Origin: Thermoleophilales bacterium
GTDB taxonomy: Bacteria; Actinomycetota; Thermoleophilia; Solirubrobacterales; 70-9
Assembly (NCBI GenBank): GCA_020636895.1
Contig: JACJWZ010000001.1
Location: forward strand, 310,001-374,000
DNA: 64,000 bases
Reading direction: 5' to 3'
This document shows, piece after piece, positions 7,939-20,157 of the stretch. How positions within the stretch are numbered: position 1 is the stretch's first letter; every line of letters starts with the position of its first letter. Under the pieces are notes generated by a model. It had not been told where the DNA came from, did not search any database, and saw only the letters and a list, made by a program, of their open reading frames with translations. Made by a program: the position numbers and the translations under genes.

Positions 7939-7999
7939 CCGCACACCGGGGCCGCAATCTGCGGCTTTCCGCGACCCGGAGGCCCCCCGGACCCGTTGC

Positions 8000-8005
8000 T
8001 ACCCT
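8000..8005 (+). promoter_or_regulatory. extended -10 (TGC TACCCT) of rpiB
   Basis: TTGCTACCCT ends 6 nt before the GTG at 8012. The TGn just upstream of the hexamer makes it an extended -10. Nearly the same string (CCCGTTGCTACC) stands before the ABC-transporter gene at 35325. Confidence 0.65.
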
Positions 8006-8011
8006 CGCCCG

Positions 8012-8488
8012 GTGCGCATCGCAATCGGATCGGATCACGCCGGATACGAGCTGAAGAGCGCCGTCGGGACCCTTCTCGAAGGCGACGGTCACGACGTCGA
8101 GGACGTCGGCACGGACTCGGCCGAATCCGTCGACTACCCGGATTTCGCCGCCGCCGCGGCGGAGATGGTCGCCGAGGGAGAGGCCGACCGCGCGGTGATC
8201 GTCTGCGGCTCTGGAGTGGGGGTCTCGATCGTCGCCAACAAGCTCGAGGGGATCCGCGCGGTCAACGCGCACGATCCCGACGAGGCCGAGATGAGCCGAC
8301 GTCACAACGACGCCAACGTGCTGACGCTTTCGGGCGCGCGCCTCAGCCCCGAGGACGCCGAGCCGATCGTCGAGCGCTTCCTGGAAACGAACTTCGACGG
8401 TGGCCGCCATGCCCGCCGCGTGGAGAAGATCGCCGCGATCGAGCGCGATCGGGACCGTCAGGCACGCTACGACGACGAGGAGGAATGA
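8012..8488 (+). CDS. rpiB: ribose-5-phosphate isomerase B
   Basis: 158 residues from GTG. The N-terminal MRIAIGSDHAGYELK and the loop VCGSGVGVSI with Cys65 (equivalent to the catalytic Cys of E. coli RpiB) define the RpiB/LacAB fold. It interconverts ribose-5-phosphate and ribulose-5-phosphate in the pentose phosphate pathway. The C-terminus is longer and highly charged (DRDRQARYDDEEE). glyA starts 7 nt downstream, a pairing often seen in Actinobacteria. Confidence 0.93.
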   Translation: MRIAIGSDHAGYELKSAVGTLLEGDGHDVEDVGTDSAESVDYPDFAAAAAEMVAEGEADRAVIVCGSGVGVSIVANKLEGIRAVNAHDPDEAEMSRRHNDANVLTLSGARLSPEDAEPIVERFLETNFDGGRHARRVEKIAAIERDRDRQARYDDEEE

Positions 8489-8495
8489 GGACCAG

Positions 8496-9797
<1,302 letters not shown>

Positions 9798-9813
9798 GCT
9801 TGTCAGCACGGGC

Positions 9814-9917
9814 GGGAAGCCACCCGGTCAAGCCGAGCAAGGGGGCAGGAGGCGAAGCGGCCCGGACGGCAGTGAGCCGACGAGGACGCCGAGCTGCGCA
9901 GCACCGGGCGGCTTCCC
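9814..9917 (+). promoter_or_regulatory. long inverted repeat closing on the next start codon
   Basis: The gap between glyA and the next gene holds two 15-nt arms, GGGAAGCCACCCGGT (9814-9828) and ACCGGGCGGCTTCCC (9903-9917), complementary at 14 of 15 positions. The 74 nt between them contain smaller hairpins such as CGGC-AGTGA-GCCG. The 3' arm ends one base before the GTG at 9919, so folding would place the ribosome entry site in a stem. It could be a regulatory leader, a processed stem or a small structured RNA. I do not recognise a known riboswitch consensus in it. Confidence 0.5.
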
Positions 9918-9918
9918 G

Positions 9919-10974
9919 GTGAAGGTCTGGGTCGATTGCACGGCCGCGGCGCACCCGCTGGTGCTGCGGCCGATGATCGAGAACCTGCGCGCGCGTGGCA
10001 ACGAGGTCGCGATCACGGCCCGCAGGTACGGGCAGACGGAGGGCGTCCTCGACCGGCTCGGCCTCGAGCACGAGACCTTCGGCACCCACGCCGGAGCCTC
10101 GACGTTCGCCAAGGGGCGAGCGCTCGCCGGCCGCAGCGCGCAGCTCGCCCGCTGGGCGCGCCCGCAGCGCTTCGACCTCGCGATCGCGCACGGATCGGTC
10201 GACGTCGCCGTCGTCGGCTCGCTGCTGCGGATCCCGCAGGCGCAGATGCAGGACTACGAGTACGCGGGGCTCCAGCGCAAGCTCGCCTGGCGCGCGGCCA
10301 AGCGCGTGATCGTCCCCGAAGCGATCCCGGTCGAGCGCCTGCGGGAGGCCGGTGCGAACGAGGCGAAGCTGTTCCGCTACCCGGGCCTGAAGGAGGACTA
10401 CTACCTCGCCGACTTCGAGCCCGACGCGGCGATCCTCGCGGAGCTGGGCCTCGACGATCGCGGCGTCAAGCCCGGCCGGAGCGGTGACGAGCGCGTCCTC
10501 GTGGTCGTCCGCCCGCCGCCCGAGACCTCCGCCTACCATGCCGACAACCCGCTCTACGAAGGCCTCCTCGACCGGCTCGCCGCCGACGAGCGCGTCCTCA
10601 CCGTGCTGATCCCGCGCACCGAGCAGCAGGGGGCCACCGCCCGCGCCCGGGGCGACGGCGGCCTGATCGTCCCCGAGCGCGCCGTCGACGCGCAGAGCCT
10701 GATCGCCTACGCGGACCTGGTCGTCAGCGCGGGGGGCACGATGAACCGCGAGGCCGTCGCGCTCGGCGTCCCCGTCTGGACGATCTTCTCCGGTCGGATG
10801 GGTGCCGTCGACGAGGAGCTGATCGCCTCCGGCCGCCTGCGCGAGCTCTCCGATCCGGCCTCCCTCGACCTCGCCAAGCGCGATCGCGATCCCGGTCCCG
10901 TCGACCCCCGGGACCCCGCGATCCTCGTCGACGCCGCGCTCGCCGCGGCCGGTGCCCGGGAAGGGGTCGGGTAG
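9919..10974 (+). CDS. DUF354-type GT-B glycosyltransferase-like protein
   Basis: 351 residues from GTG. The opening MKVWVDCTAAAHPLVLRPMI, the mid 'QMQDYEYAG' stretch and the C-terminal 'ADLVVSAGGTMNREAVALGVPVWTIFSG' match the DUF354 family. These proteins have a GT-B-like (MurG/UDP-GlcNAc epimerase-like) fold and occur in archaea and Actinobacteria. The role is presumably sugar transfer or activation for a surface glycan, which fits its neighbour, a WecA/TagO-type enzyme 30 nt downstream. There is no signal peptide or membrane segment. Donor and acceptor cannot be inferred. Confidence 0.75.
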   Translation: MKVWVDCTAAAHPLVLRPMIENLRARGNEVAITARRYGQTEGVLDRLGLEHETFGTHAGASTFAKGRALAGRSAQLARWARPQRFDLAIAHGSVDVAVVGSLLRIPQAQMQDYEYAGLQRKLAWRAAKRVIVPEAIPVERLREAGANEAKLFRYPGLKEDYYLADFEPDAAILAELGLDDRGVKPGRSGDERVLVVVRPPPETSAYHADNPLYEGLLDRLAADERVLTVLIPRTEQQGATARARGDGGLIVPERAVDAQSLIAYADLVVSAGGTMNREAVALGVPVWTIFSGRMGAVDEELIASGRLRELSDPASLDLAKRDRDPGPVDPRDPAILVDAALAAAGAREGVG

Positions 10975-11004
10975 TCTCGCGGCGAGGCGAGGGCCTCCCC
11001 GCCG

Positions 11005-12243
11005 ATGCCTGAGACCGTCGACGCACTGTTCGCCTTCGCGGCGGCCGCCGCAATCGCGTGGCTCCTCGTCCCCGTCGCCGAGTCGCTCGCCTGGCGGATC
11101 GGAGCGATCGACCGGCCCCGCGAACGCTCCCTGCACGTCATCCCGACGCCGAAGCTCTCCGGCATCGCGATCCTCGTCGCGGTCCTGGCCTCGGGCGCGA
11201 TCTTCCTGCCCTGGGACGAGGAGACGCGGGCGATCCTGCTCGGAGCCGTCGTCATCGCCGGGGTCGGCATCGTCGATGACATCGTCGACCTCAACCCGCT
11301 GCTGAAGCTGATCGGCCAGATCGCGGCGGCGATCATCCCGGTCTCGGCCGGGGTCACCGTCGACGTCTTCACGCTGCCGTTCATCGGCGGCGTCGACCCG
11401 TCCGCGCACACGGTGTTCGACCTGCCGCTGACGGGGCCGGTCGACATCGGGGAGCTGGGCACGATCTTCGGGATCGTGGCGATGGCGAACGTCGTTAACC
11501 TGATCGACGGCGTCGACGGCCTCGCCGCCGGCGTCTGCCTGATCAGCGCCGCGACGCTGGCGGTCGTCGCGCTCTCGCTCGAGCGCAACCCGGCCGGGAT
11601 CCTCGCCGCGATCACCGCCGGCGGCGCTCTCGGCTTCCTCCGCCACGGCTTCCCGCCGGCCTCGAGCTTCATGGGCGACACCGGCTCCAACCTGCTCGGC
11701 TACCTACTCGCCGTGGCGGCTATCCAGGGAGCGCTGAAGACGAACGCCGTGGTCGCGCTCGCCTTCCCGCTGCTCGTGCTCGCCGTGCCGATCCTCGATA
11801 CGGGGTTCGTCGTCGCCAAGCGGATCAAGTACAGGCGACCGATCTACGAGGCCGACGCCTGGCACTTCCACCATCGGATGGCGAATATCGGCTTCTCGCA
11901 GCGGCGCACGCTCGCCTATCTCTACGGCTGGACCGCGGTCATGGCTGCGGTGGCGCTCGCCCTGCGGTTCATCCCCTACAGCGACGACCGCGGCAACTTC
12001 GACACGGGCTGGACGATCGTCATGGCGCTGATCCTGGGTCTGGCGGTGGCCGCGAGCTTCTACGTCATCTACGTGCTCGAGATCCTCAAGCTGCGCCGCT
12101 TCCGCTTCCGCCAGGCGAGCTCCGGGGCGGGTCCGCCGCCGACCGCGGAGGCGGTCGACCGCGAGGTCGAGCGCGAGCTCGAGACCGGCCGGTTCGGCAC
12201 GGTCGACACTGCGACCGACGACGACGGCGACGGCGCCGCCTGA
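11005..12243 (+). CDS. WecA/TagO-type undecaprenyl-phosphate GlcNAc-1-phosphate transferase
   Basis: 412 residues with about ten to eleven membrane spans. Catalytic motifs of the polyprenyl-phosphate N-acetylhexosamine-1-phosphate transferase family are all present: Asp-Asp (91-92) in GIVDDIVDL, NVVNLIDGVDGLA (162-174), GDTGS (224-228) and the substrate-recognition WHFHHRM (286-292). The HH-containing loop points to the WecA/TagO branch rather than MraY. It loads GlcNAc-1-P on undecaprenyl phosphate to start a wall polymer such as arabinogalactan-like glycan or teichoic acid. A cytoplasmic acidic tail of about 50 residues follows the last span. A TAGTCT hexamer at 10972-10977 and a GAGG-rich leader precede it. 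Confidence 0.92.
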   Translation: MPETVDALFAFAAAAAIAWLLVPVAESLAWRIGAIDRPRERSLHVIPTPKLSGIAILVAVLASGAIFLPWDEETRAILLGAVVIAGVGIVDDIVDLNPLLKLIGQIAAAIIPVSAGVTVDVFTLPFIGGVDPSAHTVFDLPLTGPVDIGELGTIFGIVAMANVVNLIDGVDGLAAGVCLISAATLAVVALSLERNPAGILAAITAGGALGFLRHGFPPASSFMGDTGSNLLGYLLAVAAIQGALKTNAVVALAFPLLVLAVPILDTGFVVAKRIKYRRPIYEADAWHFHHRMANIGFSQRRTLAYLYGWTAVMAAVALALRFIPYSDDRGNFDTGWTIVMALILGLAVAASFYVIYVLEILKLRRFRFRQASSGAGPPPTAEAVDREVERELETGRFGTVDTATDDDGDGAA

Positions 12244-12671
12244 GGCCGGTCGGGACCCGTCGGGAACGGGCTTGGCCAAGCCGTGCTTGTGCGGCCTGTT
12301 ACGCCCTCTCGATCCCCATTCGAATGCGGCATTCCGGCGGCGGGAGAACCGTCCGGATATCGGGTATATTCGCTCGCCCGCAGCCCGAGCCGCCGGTTTG
12401 GGAGAGAAGTTTCAGAACCGGCACCACCTCAGCTCGGACACCCACAGAACTTGGACCACCGACACTTCGACAACCCCGGAGACCGCGAGCCTTCCGACGA
12501 GCATCGTCGGGCCGCCCGCGGAGGCGCCGCCTCCGCTCCTGCGCGTGACGGCCGCAAGCGCGATCGCTGCCCGCGCCTGGTCCACGCCGCGCCTGGCGCG
12601 ACGGGGGGGTGGAGCCGGGCTCGCCTCCGGCCGTTGAAGTGCCGGTAGCCGTCCGCCCGCACCCCCACGAG
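12244..12671 (+). other. long structured leader of the ATP synthase operon
   Basis: About 430 nt without a gene. A promoter (TATATT, 12365-12370) is followed by three inverted repeats: GCCGGTT (12392-12398) with AACCGGC (12416-12422); CCGACGA-GCA-TCGTCGG (12494-12510); and GCGGAGG-CGCCG-CCTCCGC (12518-12536). If transcription starts near 12377, the untranslated leader is close to 300 nt, unusual in a window where leaders are mostly absent. An ATTCGAAT palindrome (12318-12325) lies about 40 nt upstream of the -10. Confidence 0.5.
12365..12370 (+). promoter_or_regulatory. -10 element (TATATT) of the atp operon
   Basis: TATATT stands alone in a GC-rich region and is the only convincing -10 upstream of the atp genes. 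No start codon lies at leaderless distance, so a long leader is implied. Confidence 0.55.
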
Positions 12672-13049
12672 ATGCTGCTTCGCAACCTCGACATCCTCGC
12701 GCTGCTCGTCGCGCTCCCCGTCTTCATCGTCGCGGACGCGCCGCTGATCGGCTGGTTCGTCGTCGGCGCCGCCTGGATCGCGGGCCGGGTCGGCACCGAG
12801 ATGGCTGACCGCCGCCGCCGCGACGCGCTCCACGCCGGTAACCGCAACGCGGCCCTCGGCGTCACCGCCGCCGCGATGATGGGCCGGCTCTGGATCCTCG
12901 CCGGCGCGATCCTCCTCGTCGGCCTGCTCGCCGAGCGCGACGCCGGTCTCGCCGGCGCGGTCCTCGCCCTGGTCCTCGTCACCATCCACCTCTGCGGCCA
13001 GTTCGCCGAGCACGTCCTGCATCCCGAAGCGGAGGGCTCGCTGCGATGA
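12672..13049 (+). CDS. atpI: ATP synthase protein I-like membrane protein
   Basis: About 125 residues from the ATG at 12672; a GTG at 12609 would add 21 residues with no clear role. Four hydrophobic segments separated by short basic loops (ADRRRRDALHAGN) match the AtpI/AtpZ position and topology: a small membrane protein encoded first in atp operons and linked to c-ring assembly or Mg2+ entry. Sequence identity to named families is weak, so the call rests mostly on position and topology. Its stop overlaps the atpB start (ATGA). Confidence 0.65.
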   Translation: MLLRNLDILALLVALPVFIVADAPLIGWFVVGAAWIAGRVGTEMADRRRRDALHAGNRNAALGVTAAAMMGRLWILAGAILLVGLLAERDAGLAGAVLALVLVTIHLCGQFAEHVLHPEAEGSLR

Positions 13050-13954
13050 GCACCAAGAAGAAGCTGCTCCTCGTCTTCGGCGGCTACGCGCTGCTGATGA
13101 TCGCGATCTTCCTGATCTTCGGCAGCGACGGCAAGAACGAGGAGTTCCAGCCGCAGAACGAGTTCAAGCTCGACCCCTGGGTCGACATCCACCTCGGCGG
13201 GATCGACCTGTCGATCAACAAGGCCGTGCTCTACATCGTCCTCGCCTCGGTGATCACCTGCGTCTCGATGGTGATGATCGCCAACCGCATGAAGGCGAAG
13301 CCGAACAAGACGCAGATGGCGGTCGAGGTGATCTACGACGTCATCCGCAAGCAGATCACGAACGACAACCTCAACGACAAGCTCGCCGCCAAGTACTTCC
13401 CCTTCCTCGCCACCCTCTTCTTCTTCATCCTCTTCTCGAACTTCATCGGCCTGATCCCGCTGCCGACGAACACCGAGCATCCCGTCCACATCTTCGGCAT
13501 GGAGGTGCCCTCGTTCGCCCTCTACGCGGCGACGGCGAACATCTCGATTCCGCTCGTCCTCACCCTCGTCGTCTGGGTCCTCTATCAGGCCGAGGGCATC
13601 CGCCACCACGGGTTCTTCAAGTACCTGGGCACCTGGCTTCCGGCCGGCCTCGAGGACATGAACGTCTTCGGAAGGGCCGCGATCTTCCTGATCGAGGCGA
13701 TCTCGCAGTTCGTGCGGTTGATCTCGCTCTCGGTCCGACTGTTCGCCAACATCCTCGCCGGCCACCTGCTGCTGCTCTTCATGGGCGGCGGGCTGGCGGT
13801 GCTGCTCGGGCTCGGCGCGCTCGGCGTGCTGACGTTCCCGATGGCCTTCGCCTTCTACATCTTCGAGATCGTGATCGTCGCCGGCTTGCAGGCGTTCATC
13901 TTCTCGATCCTGACCGCAATCTACCTCGGGGAAGCAACCTCCGAGAGTCACTAA
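13046..13954 (+). CDS. atpB: F0F1 ATP synthase subunit a
   Basis: 302 residues, polytopic. The essential arginine of the proton half-channels is Arg231 in SLSVRLFANILAGH. An unusual N-terminal span is followed by a periplasmic acidic loop, DPWVDIHLGG, typical of subunit a. It works with the c-ring in the membrane to turn proton flow into rotation. It overlaps atpI by 4 nt and is followed by atpE after 19 nt with AAAGGAG as ribosome site. Confidence 0.95.
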   Translation: MSTKKKLLLVFGGYALLMIAIFLIFGSDGKNEEFQPQNEFKLDPWVDIHLGGIDLSINKAVLYIVLASVITCVSMVMIANRMKAKPNKTQMAVEVIYDVIRKQITNDNLNDKLAAKYFPFLATLFFFILFSNFIGLIPLPTNTEHPVHIFGMEVPSFALYAATANISIPLVLTLVVWVLYQAEGIRHHGFFKYLGTWLPAGLEDMNVFGRAAIFLIEAISQFVRLISLSVRLFANILAGHLLLLFMGGGLAVLLGLGALGVLTFPMAFAFYIFEIVIVAGLQAFIFSILTAIYLGEATSESH

Positions 13955-13973
13955 CCAAAGGAGTCAACGCACA

Positions 13974-14249
13974 ATGGATCTCACGCTTCTGGCGCAGTCC
14001 ACCGAGACGCTGACCGACACCGGCGTCACGGACGCGGGCAAGGCCATCGCGCTCGGCGTCGGAGCCGGTCTCGGTTCGATCGGCGCCGGTATCGGCATCG
14101 GCATCATCTTCGGCAAGGAGATCGAGTCCGTCGCCCGCCAGCCCGAGATGAAGGACGAGCTGCAGAGCATCCGCTGGCTCGGTTTCGCCCTCACCGAGGC
14201 CGTCGCCTTCTACACGTTCATCTTCGGTCTGATCGCCTTCTTCCTCTAG
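13974..14249 (+). CDS. atpE: F0F1 ATP synthase subunit c
   Basis: 91 residues forming a two-helix hairpin: a Gly-rich first helix (residues 24-48), the polar loop RQPE (55-58) and the proton-carrying Glu75 in FALTEAVAFY. No Gln/Thr/Ser ligand set for Na+ is seen, so the ring should be proton-coupled. The N-terminal extension of about 20 residues is longer than in E. coli. The ribosome site AAAGGAG lies well placed upstream. Confidence 0.96.
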   Translation: MDLTLLAQSTETLTDTGVTDAGKAIALGVGAGLGSIGAGIGIGIIFGKEIESVARQPEMKDELQSIRWLGFALTEAVAFYTFIFGLIAFFL

Positions 14250-14256
14250 GCCGACG

Positions 14257-14844
14257 ATGGACCCGATCGCATTCATCGCGACTGCCCTCCCGCTGGCGGA
14301 AGCCGCCGAGGAGGAGGGAGGCGGCAGCTTCCTCGTCCAGCCCGGCATCGGGCTGATGATCTGGACGCTCGTCGCGTTCGTTATCACGATGCTCGTGCTG
14401 AAGCGCTTCGCGTTCCCGAAGATCACGGAGGCGCTCGAGGAGCGCGCCGGACAGGTCGCGAAGAACATCGACGAGTCCGAGCGCCGGCGCGCCGAGGCCG
14501 AGGAGGTCCTCGCCGAGTACCGCGAGCGCCTCAAGGAGGCCCGCGAGCAGGCCGACGACATCGTCGCCCGCGCCAAGCGCGCAGGCGATGCCGCCAAGGC
14601 CGAGGCGACCGAGGAGGGCAAGGCGAAGCGCGAGGAGCTCGTCGCCGCCGCCCGCAAGGACATCGACGCCGAGACCAAGCGCTCGCTCGAGCAGATCCGC
14701 AAGGAGGTCGCCGACCTGACGGTGCTCGCCACCGAGAAGGTCGCGCGCAAGACGCTCGACTCCGACGACCAGAAGCGCCTCGTCGAGGAGGCTCTGGCCG
14801 AGGTCGACTTCAGCGCCCTCTCCGGAGAGCCGAGCCGGAACTAG
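14257..14844 (+). CDS. atpF: F0F1 ATP synthase subunit b
   Basis: 195 residues: one N-terminal membrane span (about residues 28-48) then a long, highly charged helix rich in Glu, Arg, Lys and Ala that forms the peripheral stalk coiled coil. The start follows atpE by 7 nt. The residues before the span (LAEAAEEEGGGSFLVQPG) are typical of actinobacterial b subunits. It links subunit a to delta and the alpha/beta head. Confidence 0.94.
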   Translation: MDPIAFIATALPLAEAAEEEGGGSFLVQPGIGLMIWTLVAFVITMLVLKRFAFPKITEALEERAGQVAKNIDESERRRAEAEEVLAEYRERLKEAREQADDIVARAKRAGDAAKAEATEEGKAKREELVAAARKDIDAETKRSLEQIRKEVADLTVLATEKVARKTLDSDDQKRLVEEALAEVDFSALSGEPSRN

Positions 14845-14869
14845 GGAACGAGGAGCACCGGAGCCACCC

Positions 14870-15403
14870 ATGGAGGAGATCGCGAAGGTCTACAGCGGGG
14901 CGTTGTTCGACGTCGCCAAAGAGAAGGGCTCGCTGGACGAGGTCCAGCAGCAGCTCGGCCAGTTCGCCGATGCCGTCGCCGAGGACCGCGACCTGCAGGT
15001 CTTCTTCTTCAGCCCGTACTTCTCCTCGGCGGAGAAGCGGGACGGCATCGCGAAGGCCATCGAGGGGGGCAATCCCGAGCTCGTCAACTTCCTCGAGCTG
15101 CTCGCCGAGAAGCACCGGATGCCGGCCCTGTTCCGCATCCGGGCCCGCTTCGACGAGCTCTGGGACGAGGCGAACGAGCGCCTCGAGGTGACCGTGACCA
15201 GCGCGATCGAGCTCGATCCGTCGATCGTCGAGAGCATCGGCGCGGAGATCGAGCGCAAGACCGGCAAGACGATCGAGCTGAAGAGCGAGGTCGACGACTC
15301 GATCGTCGGCGGCCTCGTACTCCAGGTCGGCAACCGGGTGCTCGATGCGAGCGTCGCCAGCCGTCTCGACAAGCTTCGTAGAGAGGTTCTCCAGGCCGCC
15401 TGA
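14870..15403 (+). CDS. atpH: F0F1 ATP synthase subunit delta
   Basis: 177 residues, full-length OSCP/delta subunit: N-terminal helical bundle (MEEIAKVYSGALFDVAKEKG) and the C-terminal motif DDSIVGGLVLQVGNRVLDASV, the most conserved stretch in the family. It caps the alpha/beta hexamer and binds the b stalk. Here delta is separate from b, unlike the b-delta fusion of mycobacteria. Confidence 0.94.
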   Translation: MEEIAKVYSGALFDVAKEKGSLDEVQQQLGQFADAVAEDRDLQVFFFSPYFSSAEKRDGIAKAIEGGNPELVNFLELLAEKHRMPALFRIRARFDELWDEANERLEVTVTSAIELDPSIVESIGAEIERKTGKTIELKSEVDDSIVGGLVLQVGNRVLDASVASRLDKLRREVLQAA

Positions 15404-15459
15404 GGCCGGGATGGACCGACCACACCAACGATTTCGAAACAGAGGAGCCAGAAACCAAC

Positions 15460-17139
<1,680 letters not shown>

Positions 17140-17178
17140 TCCTCACGGACAGCCGCCCCAACCGCGACACCGAAGCTC

Positions 17179-18108
17179 ATGGCCACCCAGAAGGACGTCA
17201 AGACACGGATCAGCTCCGTGAAGAACATCCGCAAGATCACGCGGGCGATGGAGATGGTCGCCGCCGCGCGTCTGCGGCGCGCCGAGCAGCGGATCGACGC
17301 GATGCGCCCCTACGCGCAGGCGCTCCGGAAGATGACCCAGCAGGTGGCCGAGGCCTCGAAGAACAGCGAGAAGCGGGTGCCGCTGCTGCAGCGGCACCAC
17401 GAGACCCCCAAGCGCGTCGGGATCATCCTCGTCACCGGCGACCGCGGCCTCGCGGGCTCGTTCAACTCGCAGATCATCCGCGCCGGGTTGCGGCTTGGCA
17501 ACGAGTACAAGGCCGACGGGGTCGACGTCGACTACTACGTGGTCGGCCGGCGCGGCGTCTCGACTCTCACCTTCCGCGGCGAGTCCGTCGTTGCGGCGTT
17601 CACCGGCTTCACCGACCGCCCCGGCTTCGCCAACGCCCGCGACATCGGCAACGCCGTCACCGCCCGCTACGTGGACGAGGAGCTCGACCGCGTCGAGCTG
17701 TTCTACAACCGCTACGTCTCGCCGCTGACGCAGTACGTGCGCCGGCAGACGCTGCTGCCGCTGCAGGACGCCGAGGTCTACGGCGAGGGCATCCCCGACG
17801 AGGCCGACGACGCCGACGATGAGCTCGTCGAGGCGCAGCGTCGCTCCGAGTGGATCTACGAGCCCGATCCCGAGGAAGCGCTGACGTTGCTCTTCTCCGA
17901 GTACGTGAACCTCTCCGTCTATCGCGGCCTGCTCGAGTCGACCGCCTCCGAGCACGGGGCGCGGATGACGGCGATGCGGAACGCGGCGGAGAACGCCGGC
18001 GACATGATCGACCGGCTGACCCTCGAGATGAACCGCGTCCGTCAGGCAGAGATCACCCAGGAGATCCTCGAGGTGGTCGGCGGCGCCGAGGCGCTGGGTT
18101 CGTCATAG
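17179..18108 (+). CDS. atpG: F0F1 ATP synthase subunit gamma
   Basis: 309 residues. N-terminal helix 'TRISSVKNIRKITRAMEMVAA' and C-terminal helix 'ENAGDMIDRLTLEMNRVRQAEIT' form the antiparallel coiled coil of the central rotor. A short acidic insert (PDEADDADDELVEAQ, near residues 212-226) lengthens the globular domain. Gamma couples c-ring rotation to conformational change in the beta subunits. Confidence 0.95.
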   Translation: MATQKDVKTRISSVKNIRKITRAMEMVAAARLRRAEQRIDAMRPYAQALRKMTQQVAEASKNSEKRVPLLQRHHETPKRVGIILVTGDRGLAGSFNSQIIRAGLRLGNEYKADGVDVDYYVVGRRGVSTLTFRGESVVAAFTGFTDRPGFANARDIGNAVTARYVDEELDRVELFYNRYVSPLTQYVRRQTLLPLQDAEVYGEGIPDEADDADDELVEAQRRSEWIYEPDPEEALTLLFSEYVNLSVYRGLLESTASEHGARMTAMRNAAENAGDMIDRLTLEMNRVRQAEITQEILEVVGGAEALGSS

Positions 18109-18154
18109 GACTTCTTACGAAACTTCGATTGGAACCAAGGAGCTGAAACCAGAC

Positions 18155-19651
<1,497 letters not shown>

Positions 19652-19671
19652 GCGCGCCGCTTTCCGCCGTC

Positions 19672-20106
19672 ATGGCCGACGAGCCCCACAAGCTGCAGGC
19701 GCGCGTCCTCACCCCGGAGGGGAAGGTCTACGAGGGCGAGGCCTTCCAGGTCTCGACCCGCACGGTCGTCGGCGAGATCGGCGTCCGTGCGCGGCACGCG
19801 CCGATGCTGGCCCGCCTCGTCCCGCACGAGTTGCGGATCTACGAGGACGCCTCGGACTTCGACTCCAGCGAAGGCGGCCGGCGGTTCGCCTCCGCGGAGG
19901 GCTGGCTGGAGGTCTTCGCCAACAAGGTGACCGTGCTGGTCGGCGAGGCGATCTCCCCCGACGACCTCGACACGGCGGATCTGAAGAGCCGCATCGAGGA
20001 CGCGGAGCAGCGTCTCGAGGAGGCCGAGGAGGACTCGGCCCAGCACAGCGCCGCCGAGCAGGAGAAGGTGCGCGCGGAGGCGTTCCTGGAGATCGCCGGC
20101 GGCTGA
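19672..20106 (+). CDS. atpC: F0F1 ATP synthase subunit epsilon
   Basis: 144 residues. The N-terminal beta-sandwich is recognisable from LQARVLTPEGKVYEGEAFQVS and 'GEIGVRARHAPMLA'. The C-terminal part is a charged helical segment (RIEDAEQRLEEAEED...) that in other bacteria acts as an ATP-sensitive inhibitory arm. This is the last gene of the atp operon; only 51 nt separate it from the next start. Confidence 0.93.
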   Translation: MADEPHKLQARVLTPEGKVYEGEAFQVSTRTVVGEIGVRARHAPMLARLVPHELRIYEDASDFDSSEGGRRFASAEGWLEVFANKVTVLVGEAISPDDLDTADLKSRIEDAEQRLEEAEEDSAQHSAAEQEKVRAEAFLEIAGG

Positions 20107-20157
20107 GCCGCCCCACCTGCCGTTCATCCGAATCACCTTCCTGCCGATAGGGGTGGC

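Noticed and set aside
9814..9917. Known riboswitch (glycine, SAM or cobalamin type) or SRP RNA
   Set aside because: None of the conserved core strings of those RNAs is present; only the pairing is evident.
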